Shown piece by piece: positions 23,721 to 32,885 of a stretch of DNA of 64,000 nt. A model generated the notes under the pieces. The model was given only the letters and a program-made list of their open reading frames with translations, did no database searches and was not told the origin of the DNA. Both the position numbers and the translations under genes were made by a program. Origin of the DNA: an uncultured Clostridium sp. (GTDB lineage: Bacteria > Bacillota > Clostridia > Lachnospirales > Lachnospiraceae); NCBI GenBank assembly GCA_900549235.1, contig URNT01000004.1:77227-141226 (forward strand). The letters are read 5' to 3'. The stretch's first letter is position 1. Each line of letters begins with the position of its first letter.

Positions 23721-25846
23721 CTGAACAGGAAAAACTTTTAAAAGCCAAGATTCCCTGTGAAGAAACGGGGATCGAGATCAAACACAGCATATGCGACATC
23801 TGTACTCCAGGAGCCCAGTGCGGTCTGGATGTATATGTAAAAGACGGCGTGATTCTGAAAGTGGAAGGAACAGACGGCTTCCCTGGAAGCAACGGAAAGC
23901 TCTGTACCAAAGGAGCTTCCAACCGCCAGCATGTATACCGCAAAAACAGAATCAAGCATCCTATGAAGCGGATGGAGGATGGTTCTTATGAAAACATCAC
24001 CTGGGATCAGGCCTACAAAGAGATCAGTGAAAAGCTGAATCAGATCAAAAAGGAAAGCGGCCCTGAATCCGTTGCCTGGTTTACCGGCTATTCCAAGTGG
24101 TTCCGTCCCTGGCTTCACCGTATCACCCATTCCTTCGGAAGCCTGAATTATGGAACTGAAAGCTCTACCTGTTTTCAGTCTACCGCCATGGCATGGAAAA
24201 CCATTACAGGCCGTGAATACAAGACGGATCTTAAAAATGCCGGTGTATTTATGGGATGGGGATGCAATACCATGATTAATTCCTACATTCCCGCAAGAGG
24301 CCTGCGGGCCTTTAAAGAGCGGGGAGGAAAGGTTATTATTATAGATCCTCGCATCACTCATACAGCTCAGAAGCTGGCTGACCTTCATCTCCAGCTTCGT
24401 CCTGGCACAGACGGCGCTCTTGCCCTTGGTATGGCAAATCTGATGATCCAGCGCGGACTGATTAATCAGGATTTTATCGACCGCTATGTACACGGCTTTG
24501 AAGAATATAAAGCTTATGTACAGCAATTTACATTAGAAGAAACCGAGCGTATCACCGGTGTACCTGCCGAACTGATCGAACAGGCAGTGATAATGTATAC
24601 CAGCAATCTGCCAGGTACCGGTTATCTTCCATCTGCCACGATCACACATCATTTAAACGGCTATAACAATATGAGAGCAATTATTTCTCTCTTTGTTCTG
24701 ACAGGTGATATTGACAAAGACGGCGGCCTGCTGCCATCTCATTCTTCTTATATTTATACAGACTGCGGCTTTGATACCATGGAGGACCATTTTGTATATG
24801 ATAAAAAGCCTTCTGGCTGCAGGGAAAAAATCGGTCAGAAGCGATTCCCTGTATGGAGCGAACTGGTACATGAATTTCAGGCAAATGATCTGGTACGCCA
24901 GATCCATGAACAGGATCCATACCCGATCCGCGCTCTTATGGCCTTCGGTATGAACTACAAAATGTTCCCCCGATCAGAAGCCATGCTGGCCGCTATCGAC
25001 AAGCTGGATCTGGTAGTGGCTACCGAAATCTGTGAGACAGAAGTCTGCCGCCACGCCCACTATGTCCTTCCTGTATGCACCTCTCTGGAACGCAGTGAAT
25101 TAAAAGGCTATGCGGGAGGATTCCTTACCTGCACGACTCCGGCTGTTCCGCCTCTTTATGAGTCAAAATGTGACCCCGAAATCATCTGTGATCTTGCTTC
25201 CTGGCTGGATCTGGACGATGATCTTTTAAAGAGCGGCTATGAAAATACCATGCGCTATATGATAAGCAATCTTTCTGTCACACTGGAGGAACTGAAGGAA
25301 GCGCCTCTTCCTGTTAAAGTAAAGGAGCTGCGTCCTTATAAAGCAGGAACTTATCTTGAAAACGGATTTGAGACTCCTACCGGAAAGATTGAACTTTTCT
25401 CTGAGCGGATCGCATCGATAGCAAAGGAACGGCCAGATCTTTCTCCCCTTCCGGTTTATAAAGACAGCTTTGATGAGAGCAGTCCGGAGGAATATCCATT
25501 TACACTGATTGCCGGTTCCAGACTTCCAAACGCCATTCACTCACGGCTCCATGAACTTTCATGGCCGCGTCATATGAGGCCGGAAGCTGCCGCCGACATT
25601 CATCCAGAGGATGCCGCAAAGCTGGGAATCAAAGAAGGCGACTCCATTTCCCTTTCCACCACAGCCGGTTCCATCTGTGTTCTGGCCCATCTTACCGCTT
25701 CTATCCTTCCGGGAGATGTATATATGTACCACGGCTACAGTGAAGCTAATGTAAACAGTATTATTGGTATAAACCATCTGGATCCATATTCCGGTTTTCC
25801 GGGCTACCGCCAGATCCGGTGCAGCATCAGAAAGGCAGGTAACTGA
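23717..25846 (+). CDS. molybdopterin-dependent oxidoreductase, catalytic subunit
   Basis: A 709-residue DMSO-reductase-superfamily enzyme holding a bis-molybdopterin cofactor. N-terminal Cys C26, C29, C35 and C63 (pattern C-x2-C-x5-C...C-TKG) can bind a 4Fe-4S cluster. The likely Mo ligand is C152 in SSTCFQST; no selenocysteine codon is seen. The C-terminal molydopterin-binding domain starts near residue 590. No twin-arginine signal is present, so it acts in the cytoplasm. The gene overlaps the fused flavoprotein gene and is followed 1 base later by its FeS partner. Substrate unknown: hydroxylation, dehydroxylation or N-oxide chemistry are all possible in this family. Confidence 0.9.
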   Translation: MTEQEKLLKAKIPCEETGIEIKHSICDICTPGAQCGLDVYVKDGVILKVEGTDGFPGSNGKLCTKGASNRQHVYRKNRIKHPMKRMEDGSYENITWDQAYKEISEKLNQIKKESGPESVAWFTGYSKWFRPWLHRITHSFGSLNYGTESSTCFQSTAMAWKTITGREYKTDLKNAGVFMGWGCNTMINSYIPARGLRAFKERGGKVIIIDPRITHTAQKLADLHLQLRPGTDGALALGMANLMIQRGLINQDFIDRYVHGFEEYKAYVQQFTLEETERITGVPAELIEQAVIMYTSNLPGTGYLPSATITHHLNGYNNMRAIISLFVLTGDIDKDGGLLPSHSSYIYTDCGFDTMEDHFVYDKKPSGCREKIGQKRFPVWSELVHEFQANDLVRQIHEQDPYPIRALMAFGMNYKMFPRSEAMLAAIDKLDLVVATEICETEVCRHAHYVLPVCTSLERSELKGYAGGFLTCTTPAVPPLYESKCDPEIICDLASWLDLDDDLLKSGYENTMRYMISNLSVTLEELKEAPLPVKVKELRPYKAGTYLENGFETPTGKIELFSERIASIAKERPDLSPLPVYKDSFDESSPEEYPFTLIAGSRLPNAIHSRLHELSWPRHMRPEAAADIHPEDAAKLGIKEGDSISLSTTAGSICVLAHLTASILPGDVYMYHGYSEANVNSIIGINHLDPYSGFPGYRQIRCSIRKAGN

Positions 25847-25847
25847 T

Positions 25848-26363
25848 ATGAAAATGATCATTGATTTAGATATGGAACGCTGCGTGGGCTGCGGAGCCTG
25901 CAGCGTGGCGTGCATGGACCAGAATGATTTTCAGTCCGGCCACGGCACAAAACCCAACCGGGTAGTTACCAGTCTGGAACAGTATAAAAACGGCACTCTC
26001 ACCCTTACCGGAATGTCCATGGCCTGTATGCACTGCAGCGACGCTCCCTGTATCAAGGGCTGTCCCTGCGGATGTATTTCAAAAGATCCGGAAACCGGAT
26101 TTACTGTATATGACACAACCAGCTGCATCGGCTGTCACAGCTGCGCCATGGCCTGTCCATTTGGAGCGCCTTCATTTGGCCCGGACGGAAAAATGGTCAA
26201 ATGCAATGGCTGTGCAGAACGCGTAAAGCGCGGAATGCTTCCTGCCTGTGTAAAAACCTGTCCCTTTGATGCCTTAAAACTATATACTGAAGAGGAGTAT
26301 CAGAAAGCAAATGTTAACCGCTCTACCCATAAAGTGGTACAGAGGATCTTAGAAGGTGCTTAA
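25848..26363 (+). CDS. 4Fe-4S electron-transfer subunit of the molybdoenzyme (DmsB-like)
   Basis: A 171-residue ferredoxin with four Cys groups, beginning CVGCGACSVAC (C12, C15, C18, C22) and continuing with CMHCSDAPC, CIGCHSCAMACP and KCNGCAER...CVKTCPF. This is the DmsB/PhsB pattern for four clusters. No membrane-anchor subunit gene follows, so the complex is probably soluble and exchanges electrons with the fused flavoprotein encoded two genes upstream. The gene starts one base after the catalytic subunit's stop, implying tight translational coupling. Confidence 0.9.
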   Translation: MKMIIDLDMERCVGCGACSVACMDQNDFQSGHGTKPNRVVTSLEQYKNGTLTLTGMSMACMHCSDAPCIKGCPCGCISKDPETGFTVYDTTSCIGCHSCAMACPFGAPSFGPDGKMVKCNGCAERVKRGMLPACVKTCPFDALKLYTEEEYQKANVNRSTHKVVQRILEGA

Positions 26364-26379
26364 AACCGGAGGAAACACT

Positions 26380-27564
26380 ATGAATCAGAACAAAGAACAG
26401 GTCTTAAAGAAAGCAGAGGATTTAAAGAACCGCCTTTCCCAGATCTGTCAGACTATACACGGAAACCCAGAACTTGGATTTAAAGAGCATAAAGCCAGCC
26501 AGATACTGACCGAATTTCTGGAAGAAGAAGGATTTGAGGTTGAAAAAGGCTGTGCCGGCCTTGAAACAGCCTTCCGCGCCCAGATAAAAGGTGGTGAAGG
26601 CGGGCCTGTTATTGGTATTCTCTGTGAATACGACGCGCTTCCCGGCATTGGACATGCCTGCGGACACAATATTATCGCCGCTTCCTCTGTAGGAGCGGCA
26701 GCCGCGGCAGCTGTTCTCTTAAAGGATTATGCAGGCGCTATCACCGTTCTTGGAACCCCTTCGGAAGAAGGAAGCGGAGGCGGAAAACAGATTATGTGGG
26801 AAGCAGGCGTTATGAAGGACGTGGACTGCACAATGATGTTCCATCCGGGCCCTCAAACGGTTATACGCGATAAAACATTGGCCATCCAGGCTCTCCGTTT
26901 TACTTTCCACGGCCGTTCTGCCCACGCCGGTGCCGCTCAGGAAGAAGGACGAAATGCCGTTGAAGCTGTGATCCATACCTTTAATGGGATCAACAGTCTG
27001 AGAGGCCATCTGAAAAAAGATGTAAATATCCATGGAATTATTACAAAAGGCGGCGAAGCCTCCAACATTATTCCAGATCTGGCTGAAGCAGAGTTTGGTG
27101 TCCGCGCCTCCACTCTGGAAGAACTGGAACATGTGTTGGAGCGCGTTTCCCTCTGTGCCCAGGGAGCCGCTATGATGACTGGATGTACAGCCGAAATCAC
27201 CCGGCTTGGTGTTGCTTATGCAGACCTGATACCAAATGAAACCATATTGAGGCTGGTGGAAGATAATCTGGAAGAGCTTTCCGTTCCTATCGATGTGCGT
27301 GAAGCTCCGGCAGCCCTTGCTTCCACAGATGTAGGAAACCTTTCCCATCACATTCCTTCTATTCAGTGCATGATCGGTATCGGTACACCAGTCCTCCCTC
27401 ATACAGTTCCATTTGCAGACGCCTGCGCAGGAGAAGCTGGAGCAGCGATTGCTCTCACCGCTGCAAAAGCGCTGGCCATGACCATTGCAGACCTTCTGGA
27501 ACATCCAAAACTGGTGGAACAGGCAAAAGAAGAATTAACAAACCGCAGAAAGGAGAACTGCTGA
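26380..27564 (+). CDS. M20-family amidohydrolase (AbgB/IAA-amino-acid hydrolase type)
   Basis: A 394-residue dinuclear-metal hydrolase of the M20D group, which cleaves N-acyl amino acids and related amides. ATG 26380 follows CCGGAGG. Metal-site blocks are GILCEYDALPGIGHACGHN, a later PSEEGSGGGK with Glu, FHPGPQT, and the small dimerisation domain from about residue 175 beginning TFHGRSAHAG. The C-terminal HH/HT His is in VLPHTVPF. In this operon it probably releases an amino acid from an amide intermediate that then meets the MalY-like enzyme. It is followed one base later by that gene. Confidence 0.88.
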   Translation: MNQNKEQVLKKAEDLKNRLSQICQTIHGNPELGFKEHKASQILTEFLEEEGFEVEKGCAGLETAFRAQIKGGEGGPVIGILCEYDALPGIGHACGHNIIAASSVGAAAAAAVLLKDYAGAITVLGTPSEEGSGGGKQIMWEAGVMKDVDCTMMFHPGPQTVIRDKTLAIQALRFTFHGRSAHAGAAQEEGRNAVEAVIHTFNGINSLRGHLKKDVNIHGIITKGGEASNIIPDLAEAEFGVRASTLEELEHVLERVSLCAQGAAMMTGCTAEITRLGVAYADLIPNETILRLVEDNLEELSVPIDVREAPAALASTDVGNLSHHIPSIQCMIGIGTPVLPHTVPFADACAGEAGAAIALTAAKALAMTIADLLEHPKLVEQAKEELTNRRKENC

Positions 27565-27565
27565 T

Positions 27566-28741
27566 ATGTATCATTTTGATCAGACTGTCGACCGCCGGAA
27601 CACCAATTCCATCAAATGGGACCGGCAGACAAGAGCCTTTGGCACAGAAGGACTTCTTCCATTCTGGATTGCAGATACCGACTTCTCTGTAGCGCCAGAA
27701 ATCCAGCATGCATTGATGGACCGGGTATCACACCCCATTTACGGTTACGCCTGTCCAGGAAAAAGCTATATCAGTTCTATCGTTAACTGGTTTGAAAAAC
27801 GTTATCACTGGACCATCAGACCGGATTGGATCATTCCTGCTACCGGGGTAGTAACTGCCGTAGGCTTTGCCATGGACGCTGTCACATCTCCCGGTGACAA
27901 GGTTATGCTCCTTACCCCTATGTATGACCCGTTCTTCGGTGTAATAAAAGGCTCCGGCCGCGAACTTGTAACTCTGGATCTCACGGAATCAGACGGCGCC
28001 TATGTCCTGGATCTTAACGCGTTTGAGGAAAAATTAAAAACTGGCGTAAAGGCTCTGATCCTCTGTAATCCGCACAACCCTGCCGGAAAAGTATGGACCT
28101 ATGACGAGCTGGATTCTATTACCCGTCTCTGTGCTCATTATCATGTATACATACTTTCTGATGATATACACTGTGATATTGTACTGGAAGGGCATACGTA
28201 TACACCGGCCGCCACATTTGACTGTGCCCGCCACCTGACTGCCACCTTCACGGCTCCCAGCAAAACCTTTAATGTAGCTGGTGCAGGCTGTGCCAATATT
28301 ATCGTAGAAAACGAGGAATTAAGAAACAAAATCCATAAAAGCCTTATGAGCAAGTTCCTCATGGGGCCAGGACTGTTTGGCTATGTCATATGCGAAGCCG
28401 CCTACAGCTGCGGTGAAAGCTGGCTGGAAGAGCAGCTTGTATACCTTAAAGAAAACAGCCGCTTTGTAACCTCATTTTTCAAAACACATATGCCGGATGT
28501 CCGTACATTTTCCCACGAAGGTACATATCTAATGTGGGTGGACTTTAGAAAAATGGGACTGGGCAGCAATGAACTCTGCCAGGAATTTATAAAAGACTGC
28601 GGCATAGCCATGAACCGCGGAAATGCCTTTGGCGACAGCGGTGACGGATTTATGCGCCTGAACATTGGGTGCCAGCGATCATTACTGGAAGAACTGATGA
28701 ACCGTCTTCTGGTTTGGTATAAGAAACACTATGAAGCATAG
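27566..28741 (+). CDS. MalY/PatB-type PLP-dependent aminotransferase or C-S lyase
   Basis: A 391-residue fold-type I PLP enzyme. The Schiff-base Lys is K233 in PSKTFNVAG, the pyridine-binding Asp is in SDDIHCD (199-205), and the CNPHNPAGK block (167-175) is typical. The sequence pattern, including WIADTDF near residue 36, is that of MalY/PatB cystathionine beta-lyases, which often eliminate thiols from cysteine conjugates, rather than of classic aminotransferases. The start lies behind GAAAGGAG. Combined with the M20 hydrolase and an amino-acid permease, it points to an amino-acid-derived or cysteine-conjugate substrate. This is inference. Confidence 0.85.
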   Translation: MYHFDQTVDRRNTNSIKWDRQTRAFGTEGLLPFWIADTDFSVAPEIQHALMDRVSHPIYGYACPGKSYISSIVNWFEKRYHWTIRPDWIIPATGVVTAVGFAMDAVTSPGDKVMLLTPMYDPFFGVIKGSGRELVTLDLTESDGAYVLDLNAFEEKLKTGVKALILCNPHNPAGKVWTYDELDSITRLCAHYHVYILSDDIHCDIVLEGHTYTPAATFDCARHLTATFTAPSKTFNVAGAGCANIIVENEELRNKIHKSLMSKFLMGPGLFGYVICEAAYSCGESWLEEQLVYLKENSRFVTSFFKTHMPDVRTFSHEGTYLMWVDFRKMGLGSNELCQEFIKDCGIAMNRGNAFGDSGDGFMRLNIGCQRSLLEELMNRLLVWYKKHYEA

Positions 28742-28753
28742 GAGGAAGCAGCA

Positions 28754-30064
28754 ATGAACGAAAGCAGCAAAAAATTAGGTTTCTGGGATTGTATGGGAAT
28801 TGGCATTGGCCAGATCATCGGTTCCGGTATTATGGTTTTTACAGGACTTGTAATTGGTATGACCGGTTATGGCGTACCGTGGGCATTCTTAGCAGCCGCT
28901 TTGGTTGTTATTATCCAGATTATCCCTCAGGCCATTCAGTCCTCTGCCATGCCGGTACGAGGCGGAAGCTATGTATATGTAAAAGAATTTCTCGGTAAAA
29001 AAATCGGCTTCTTTTACCTTTGTACCACTGTTCTTTCATCCTGTATCATTGCATCTATGGCAATCTCCTTTGGAGAATACACCGCTGCTCTGATTCCAGG
29101 CGCCTCTGTAACACTGGTTGCATTTATCATCCTGACCATCTGTTACGCCCTCAACGTAATTGGTCTTAAGACAGCTGCAAGAGCACAAAATATCATGGTA
29201 GCCTGTCTGATGCTGGCACTGTTCCTATTTATTGCATTTGGTATTACAAAAGTTGATGATTTTACATTTTTAGCAGACCCGGAAAGAATTTTCCCTAACG
29301 GATTCGGCTCCTTCTTCGGTGGTGTTACTCTTCTTACCTTCGCTACCCAGGGCGCTAAGTTCCTTATGGAAAACGGCGATCAGGTAGAAGATCCAGGCCG
29401 TACTCTTCCTAAGGCCATGATCGGTTCTACTATCGTAGTTGCTATATTTTACGCATTTACCGCTATTGTTGCAGTTGGTGTCCTTCCATTAGAGCAGACT
29501 GCAGGACAGAGCCTTGTTAACACAGCAAAAGCTATTTTCCCAGGCTGGATTTACATCTTCTTCGTTGTAGGCGGAGCCATGTTCGCTCTGGCCACTACAC
29601 TGAACGGCTCCTTCGCGTGGATGCCTCAGGGACTTCACGTTGCTGCTATGGAAGGATGGATCCACCCTGTATTTAAGAAAACCAATAAAGCTGGAGTTCC
29701 TTGGATCTTACTTACTATTTTTTATGCAATCAATGCGTTTATTATCCTGACAAATGCAGATGTATCCTTCATCTCCCTGTTAGGCACCGGCGTTACCATG
29801 ATTGCTAATGTGATTCCTGCTCTTGCATGTGTAACCTTCCTGCAGAGACGTCCTGACCTGTATGAAAAATCTTCCATTAAAGTTCCAAAGCCATTATACT
29901 ATGTACTGTGCGTTATCTTTATTATCGTTGCACTGTATCTGTCTTCCAGGAACTTTGCAAAGCTGACTCCTGCAGTATGGGCTGCATTAGCTGCATTCTG
30001 TGTCATCGTGCCAGTGTACAGCATCCATCAGGAGAAAAAACTCAATGCCAGAAAGGAAAAATAA
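28754..30064 (+). CDS. APC-family amino acid permease
   Basis: A 436-residue integral membrane protein with about 12 hydrophobic segments. The N-terminal GIGIGQIIGSGIMVFTG segment is the unwound substrate-binding helix of the amino acid-polyamine-organocation family (consensus G-x-IIGSGI). It lies 12 bases after the MalY-like gene with a GGAGG ribosome-binding site. It is probably the importer, or an exchanger, for the compound metabolised by this operon. The specific amino acid cannot be predicted. Confidence 0.87.
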   Translation: MNESSKKLGFWDCMGIGIGQIIGSGIMVFTGLVIGMTGYGVPWAFLAAALVVIIQIIPQAIQSSAMPVRGGSYVYVKEFLGKKIGFFYLCTTVLSSCIIASMAISFGEYTAALIPGASVTLVAFIILTICYALNVIGLKTAARAQNIMVACLMLALFLFIAFGITKVDDFTFLADPERIFPNGFGSFFGGVTLLTFATQGAKFLMENGDQVEDPGRTLPKAMIGSTIVVAIFYAFTAIVAVGVLPLEQTAGQSLVNTAKAIFPGWIYIFFVVGGAMFALATTLNGSFAWMPQGLHVAAMEGWIHPVFKKTNKAGVPWILLTIFYAINAFIILTNADVSFISLLGTGVTMIANVIPALACVTFLQRRPDLYEKSSIKVPKPLYYVLCVIFIIVALYLSSRNFAKLTPAVWAALAAFCVIVPVYSIHQEKKLNARKEK

Positions 30065-30070
30065 TAACCT

Positions 30071-31057
30071 ATGTCCGGGAAAAAAATTCTCTATCTAAGC
30101 GCTGAAAATGTCCGCTCTGTTCTGAGCAGGCAGGACGTGATCCGCACCACAGAGGACATTTTCCGCCAGGCTGGTGAACACAGAATTCTGCTGGGAAGCA
30201 ACAGCTTCCTGGCCACCGGCGACGGAAAATCCAACCGCTTTATTGCAATGCCGGTAAGCCTTCCAGAACAGAATGTTTTAGGACTTAAATGGATCAATAT
30301 CTACGATCAGCCGGCTCCCGGCTATCCATTCAGCCATGGAAACCTGGTTCTTGTAAATGACACCACTACCGGTTCCCCCTTAGCAGTTGTGAGCGCTACT
30401 AATATCACTACTATGCGTACAGCCGGGGGACACGGAGTTACAGGCGCCAAATATCTGGCAAAAAAAGACCCATCCACTCTCGCCATCATCGGCTGCGGCG
30501 GACAGGGAAAAAATGGCGCCGGCGGCTTCCTGACTCAGTTCCCTTCCCTAAAACAGATCCGCCTTTATGACGCATTTCCGGCCGCCTGTGAGGCTCTTGC
30601 AAAAGAATATGAAGGCCAGGCCGCCTTCACGATCTGCAACACTCCAAAAGAAGCAGTAGACGGCAGCGACATTATCCTTACCTGCAGCAGCAGCCGTAAA
30701 ATTCTGGTAGAAAAAGACTGGATCAAAAAAGGCACTGCCATTATTGCTATCAATGCATTTAATGATCTGGACCCGGCTGTTACAGAGCTGGCTGATAAAT
30801 GGATTCTTGGCGTATATGAAGAAGATACGGCCAATATTTTAGATAATCCTTCTATGTCTCAGGGCATTACCCTGGATAAATCCAGAGTTTATGCCGATAT
30901 GACAGAAATCATAAGCGGTCAGAAAACAGGACGCGACTCGGATGACCAGATCCTTCTCTATTCCCATATGGGGATGGGAGCTTTTGATGTGGCCTGCGCT
31001 CATATTGCTTATACACGGGCAGTTGAGAAAGGGATCGGAACCTGGCTTGATTTGTAA
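30071..31057 (+). CDS. ornithine cyclodeaminase/mu-crystallin family protein
   Basis: A 328-residue NAD(P)-binding protein of the ornithine cyclodeaminase/mu-crystallin family, which includes archaeal alanine dehydrogenase and ketimine (cyclic imine) reductases. The Rossmann block reads IIGCGGQGKNGAGGF (about 140-153). Its N-terminal barrel has KWIN and the TTMRTAG segment, where the family places substrate-binding residues. It ends the rightward sigma-54 operon, 6 bases behind the permease with only a weak ribosome-binding site. It might reduce an imine or deaminate an amino acid formed upstream. Confidence 0.85.
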   Translation: MSGKKILYLSAENVRSVLSRQDVIRTTEDIFRQAGEHRILLGSNSFLATGDGKSNRFIAMPVSLPEQNVLGLKWINIYDQPAPGYPFSHGNLVLVNDTTTGSPLAVVSATNITTMRTAGGHGVTGAKYLAKKDPSTLAIIGCGGQGKNGAGGFLTQFPSLKQIRLYDAFPAACEALAKEYEGQAAFTICNTPKEAVDGSDIILTCSSSRKILVEKDWIKKGTAIIAINAFNDLDPAVTELADKWILGVYEEDTANILDNPSMSQGITLDKSRVYADMTEIISGQKTGRDSDDQILLYSHMGMGAFDVACAHIAYTRAVEKGIGTWLDL

Positions 31058-31076
31058 TCCGCAAAAACTTTAAAAA

Positions 31077-31113
31077 GGAGGCAAGGCACACATCCATGCC
31101 ATGCCTTGCCTCC
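31077..31113. terminator. terminator between convergent operons
   Basis: GGAGGCAAGGCA (31077-31088) and TGCCTTGCCTCC (31102-31113) form a perfect 12-bp stem. On the minus strand a TTTTTA run follows, so it chiefly ends the nucleoside-transport operon. The plus side has only a poor T-run. Confidence 0.85.
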
Positions 31114-31143
31114 CTCACACTTATTTCCAGTTTATCCAAATAC

Positions 31144-32262
31144 CTACTGGCAGTTCTCATTGATAAATGCCTTTACCTCATCCTGCCCTTTCCCAATTGC
31201 GCTCAGCACCTCAACAGAACCATCTGCGATTCCTTTTCTGGCTTCCTCAAGAGCTGCCTTGCCTTCATCAGACATATTTTCCTCCAGAACGTCGCTCTCA
31301 ACAATTCCTACTGCCTCATCTGATAAGCCCAGAATCTCATATTCTCCAAATGGAAGCGTACCTTCATCCAGATACTGTCCAATAACCGAGTGAACCGCAT
31401 TTCCTACCTCTTTTACTACAGAAGTAGCAAACTGAGCCCGGATTACTTCATCATCCTTATACATCACGGACTGGTCACTGTCCACACCAATTACATATTT
31501 TCCTACTTCCCCGGCTGCATTGTGAACGCCATTTCCTGAACCGCCTGCACAGGCAAAAATTACATCTGCTTTCGCATCATTATACTGGGTCATAGCCTGA
31601 GTTTTCGCAGTATCCGGATCATTCCAGGCGCCTACATAATTGTAAACGATCTTAATATCAGGGTTAAAGGATTTTGCGCCCTGGATATAGCCCCATAAAA
31701 ATTCCTGGATTACCAGGGATTCATCCATTCCTCCGATAAAACCAATCACACCGCTTTCAGCCAGATCTGCCGCCGCAATTCCTCCTAAGTAAGCAGCCTG
31801 ACTAGTTGCAAAATCAACACCGTAGGCATTGCCATTTTCACACTGATCCACTACATCCTCACTGATAATGGTAAATGCTATATCCGGAAATTCATTGGCA
31901 ACCTCTACCAGATTATCCTTAAAGTCAGAGGCGGTAATAATAAGATCAGCCCCCGCATCTGCCGCTTCATACATGGCCTGAAGGTTGGCCTGGAGATCCA
32001 GGGTTGTCTCCACTACATGTACATTGGCACGATCTGCATAATCTGTTACCGCGCGGTCTGCCCCTTCTGCCATACTGTCCCAGTAAGACAGATCGCCTCT
32101 GTCACGGATAAACACATACACTTCTTTCAGATCTTCTCCTGACACCTCTGACTCTGCCGGAGCTGTCGTCCCTTCCCCCGAAGAACCAGAACAACCTGCC
32201 AAAAGCCCTGCTGCCATCATTACAGATACTGCCGCTGCAGTAACTCTCCCCAGTTTTCTCAT
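31144..32262 (-). CDS. BMP-family nucleoside-binding lipoprotein
   Basis: A 372-residue solute-binding lipoprotein of the basic membrane protein (BmpA/PnrA/Med) family, which binds purine nucleosides. ATG 32262 is chosen (AGGAGG upstream) over a longer frame that runs into the neighbouring gene. The signal peptide ends in lipobox LAGC (21-24), followed by a Ser/Gly linker. It delivers nucleosides to the two permeases and ATPase of this operon. It is unusual as the last gene of its operon rather than the first. Confidence 0.9.
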   Translation of the reverse strand: MRKLGRVTAAAVSVMMAAGLLAGCSGSSGEGTTAPAESEVSGEDLKEVYVFIRDRGDLSYWDSMAEGADRAVTDYADRANVHVVETTLDLQANLQAMYEAADAGADLIITASDFKDNLVEVANEFPDIAFTIISEDVVDQCENGNAYGVDFATSQAAYLGGIAAADLAESGVIGFIGGMDESLVIQEFLWGYIQGAKSFNPDIKIVYNYVGAWNDPDTAKTQAMTQYNDAKADVIFACAGGSGNGVHNAAGEVGKYVIGVDSDQSVMYKDDEVIRAQFATSVVKEVGNAVHSVIGQYLDEGTLPFGEYEILGLSDEAVGIVESDVLEENMSDEGKAALEEARKGIADGSVEVLSAIGKGQDEVKAFINENCQ

Positions 32263-32266
32263 ATCC

Positions 32267-32848
32267 TTAGTCCTCCTTCTCCTCTGCTTCCTTTTTACAC
32301 ATTTCATAGAGCTTTAACCGATAGGAATCATCATACTCCTCCCATAATGGCTGTACCTTGCTTGCCTCATCCAGGAAATAAAACACATCTCTGCCTCTGG
32401 CCCGTCCCTGGATTGTATGCATGTCAATGGCATAATCAGGAATTTCCGGAACATAGCCTGCTTCAAATTCCTTCATAATAATATTTTTAATATGGTCGGT
32501 GGATCGTTCCTTTTTACATCTGCACAGATACCGGATGGCATGCATAAAGAAGATCGGCCGGTCTCCATCCTTATACGGAAATTCCTTATGAAGATCGTAC
32601 ATGGTTTTTACAAAAATAGCCGCCTGGTCATTGCCAAAGCCTATATCCTCCACCGGGATCACCAGCAGACGGTTCCACATTTTTTCCTCGTGAAAGGTAG
32701 ATGTCATATACAGCTCATATGCCATGCGCAGAGCCGTATCCTCCTCTCCTCTGCGGATGCATTTCTGCAAAGCGGAAATCACAAGATCTGCCTCTAGACC
32801 GTTAACTGTTTTTGTGTTTGACCATGGATCATAATATTCCTGTGCCAT
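32267..32848 (-). CDS. RarA/MgsA C-terminal-domain-like protein
   Basis: A 193-residue helical protein with no signal peptide or membrane segment. Blocks such as LEADLVISALQKCIRRGEEDTAL, NRLLVIPVEDIGFG and IDMHTIQGRARGRD resemble the C-terminal region of RarA/MgsA replication-associated ATPases, here without the AAA+ motor. It lies between the BMP lipoprotein and a permease gene in the nucleoside operon, with its own GGAGG ribosome-binding site. Its job is unknown; a link between nucleotide supply and DNA metabolism is speculative. Confidence 0.5.
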   Translation of the reverse strand: MAQEYYDPWSNTKTVNGLEADLVISALQKCIRRGEEDTALRMAYELYMTSTFHEEKMWNRLLVIPVEDIGFGNDQAAIFVKTMYDLHKEFPYKDGDRPIFFMHAIRYLCRCKKERSTDHIKNIIMKEFEAGYVPEIPDYAIDMHTIQGRARGRDVFYFLDEASKVQPLWEEYDDSYRLKLYEMCKKEAEEKED

Positions 32849-32885
32849 GTTTCTCCTCCTTCATTCAATCCATTAATTTTTTAAT

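Noticed and set aside
23738..24526. 262-codon open frame on the minus strand
   Set aside because: Antisense to the molybdopterin oxidoreductase, whose motifs are unmistakable.
26719..27504. 261-codon open frame on the minus strand
   Set aside because: Antisense shadow of the M20 amidohydrolase.
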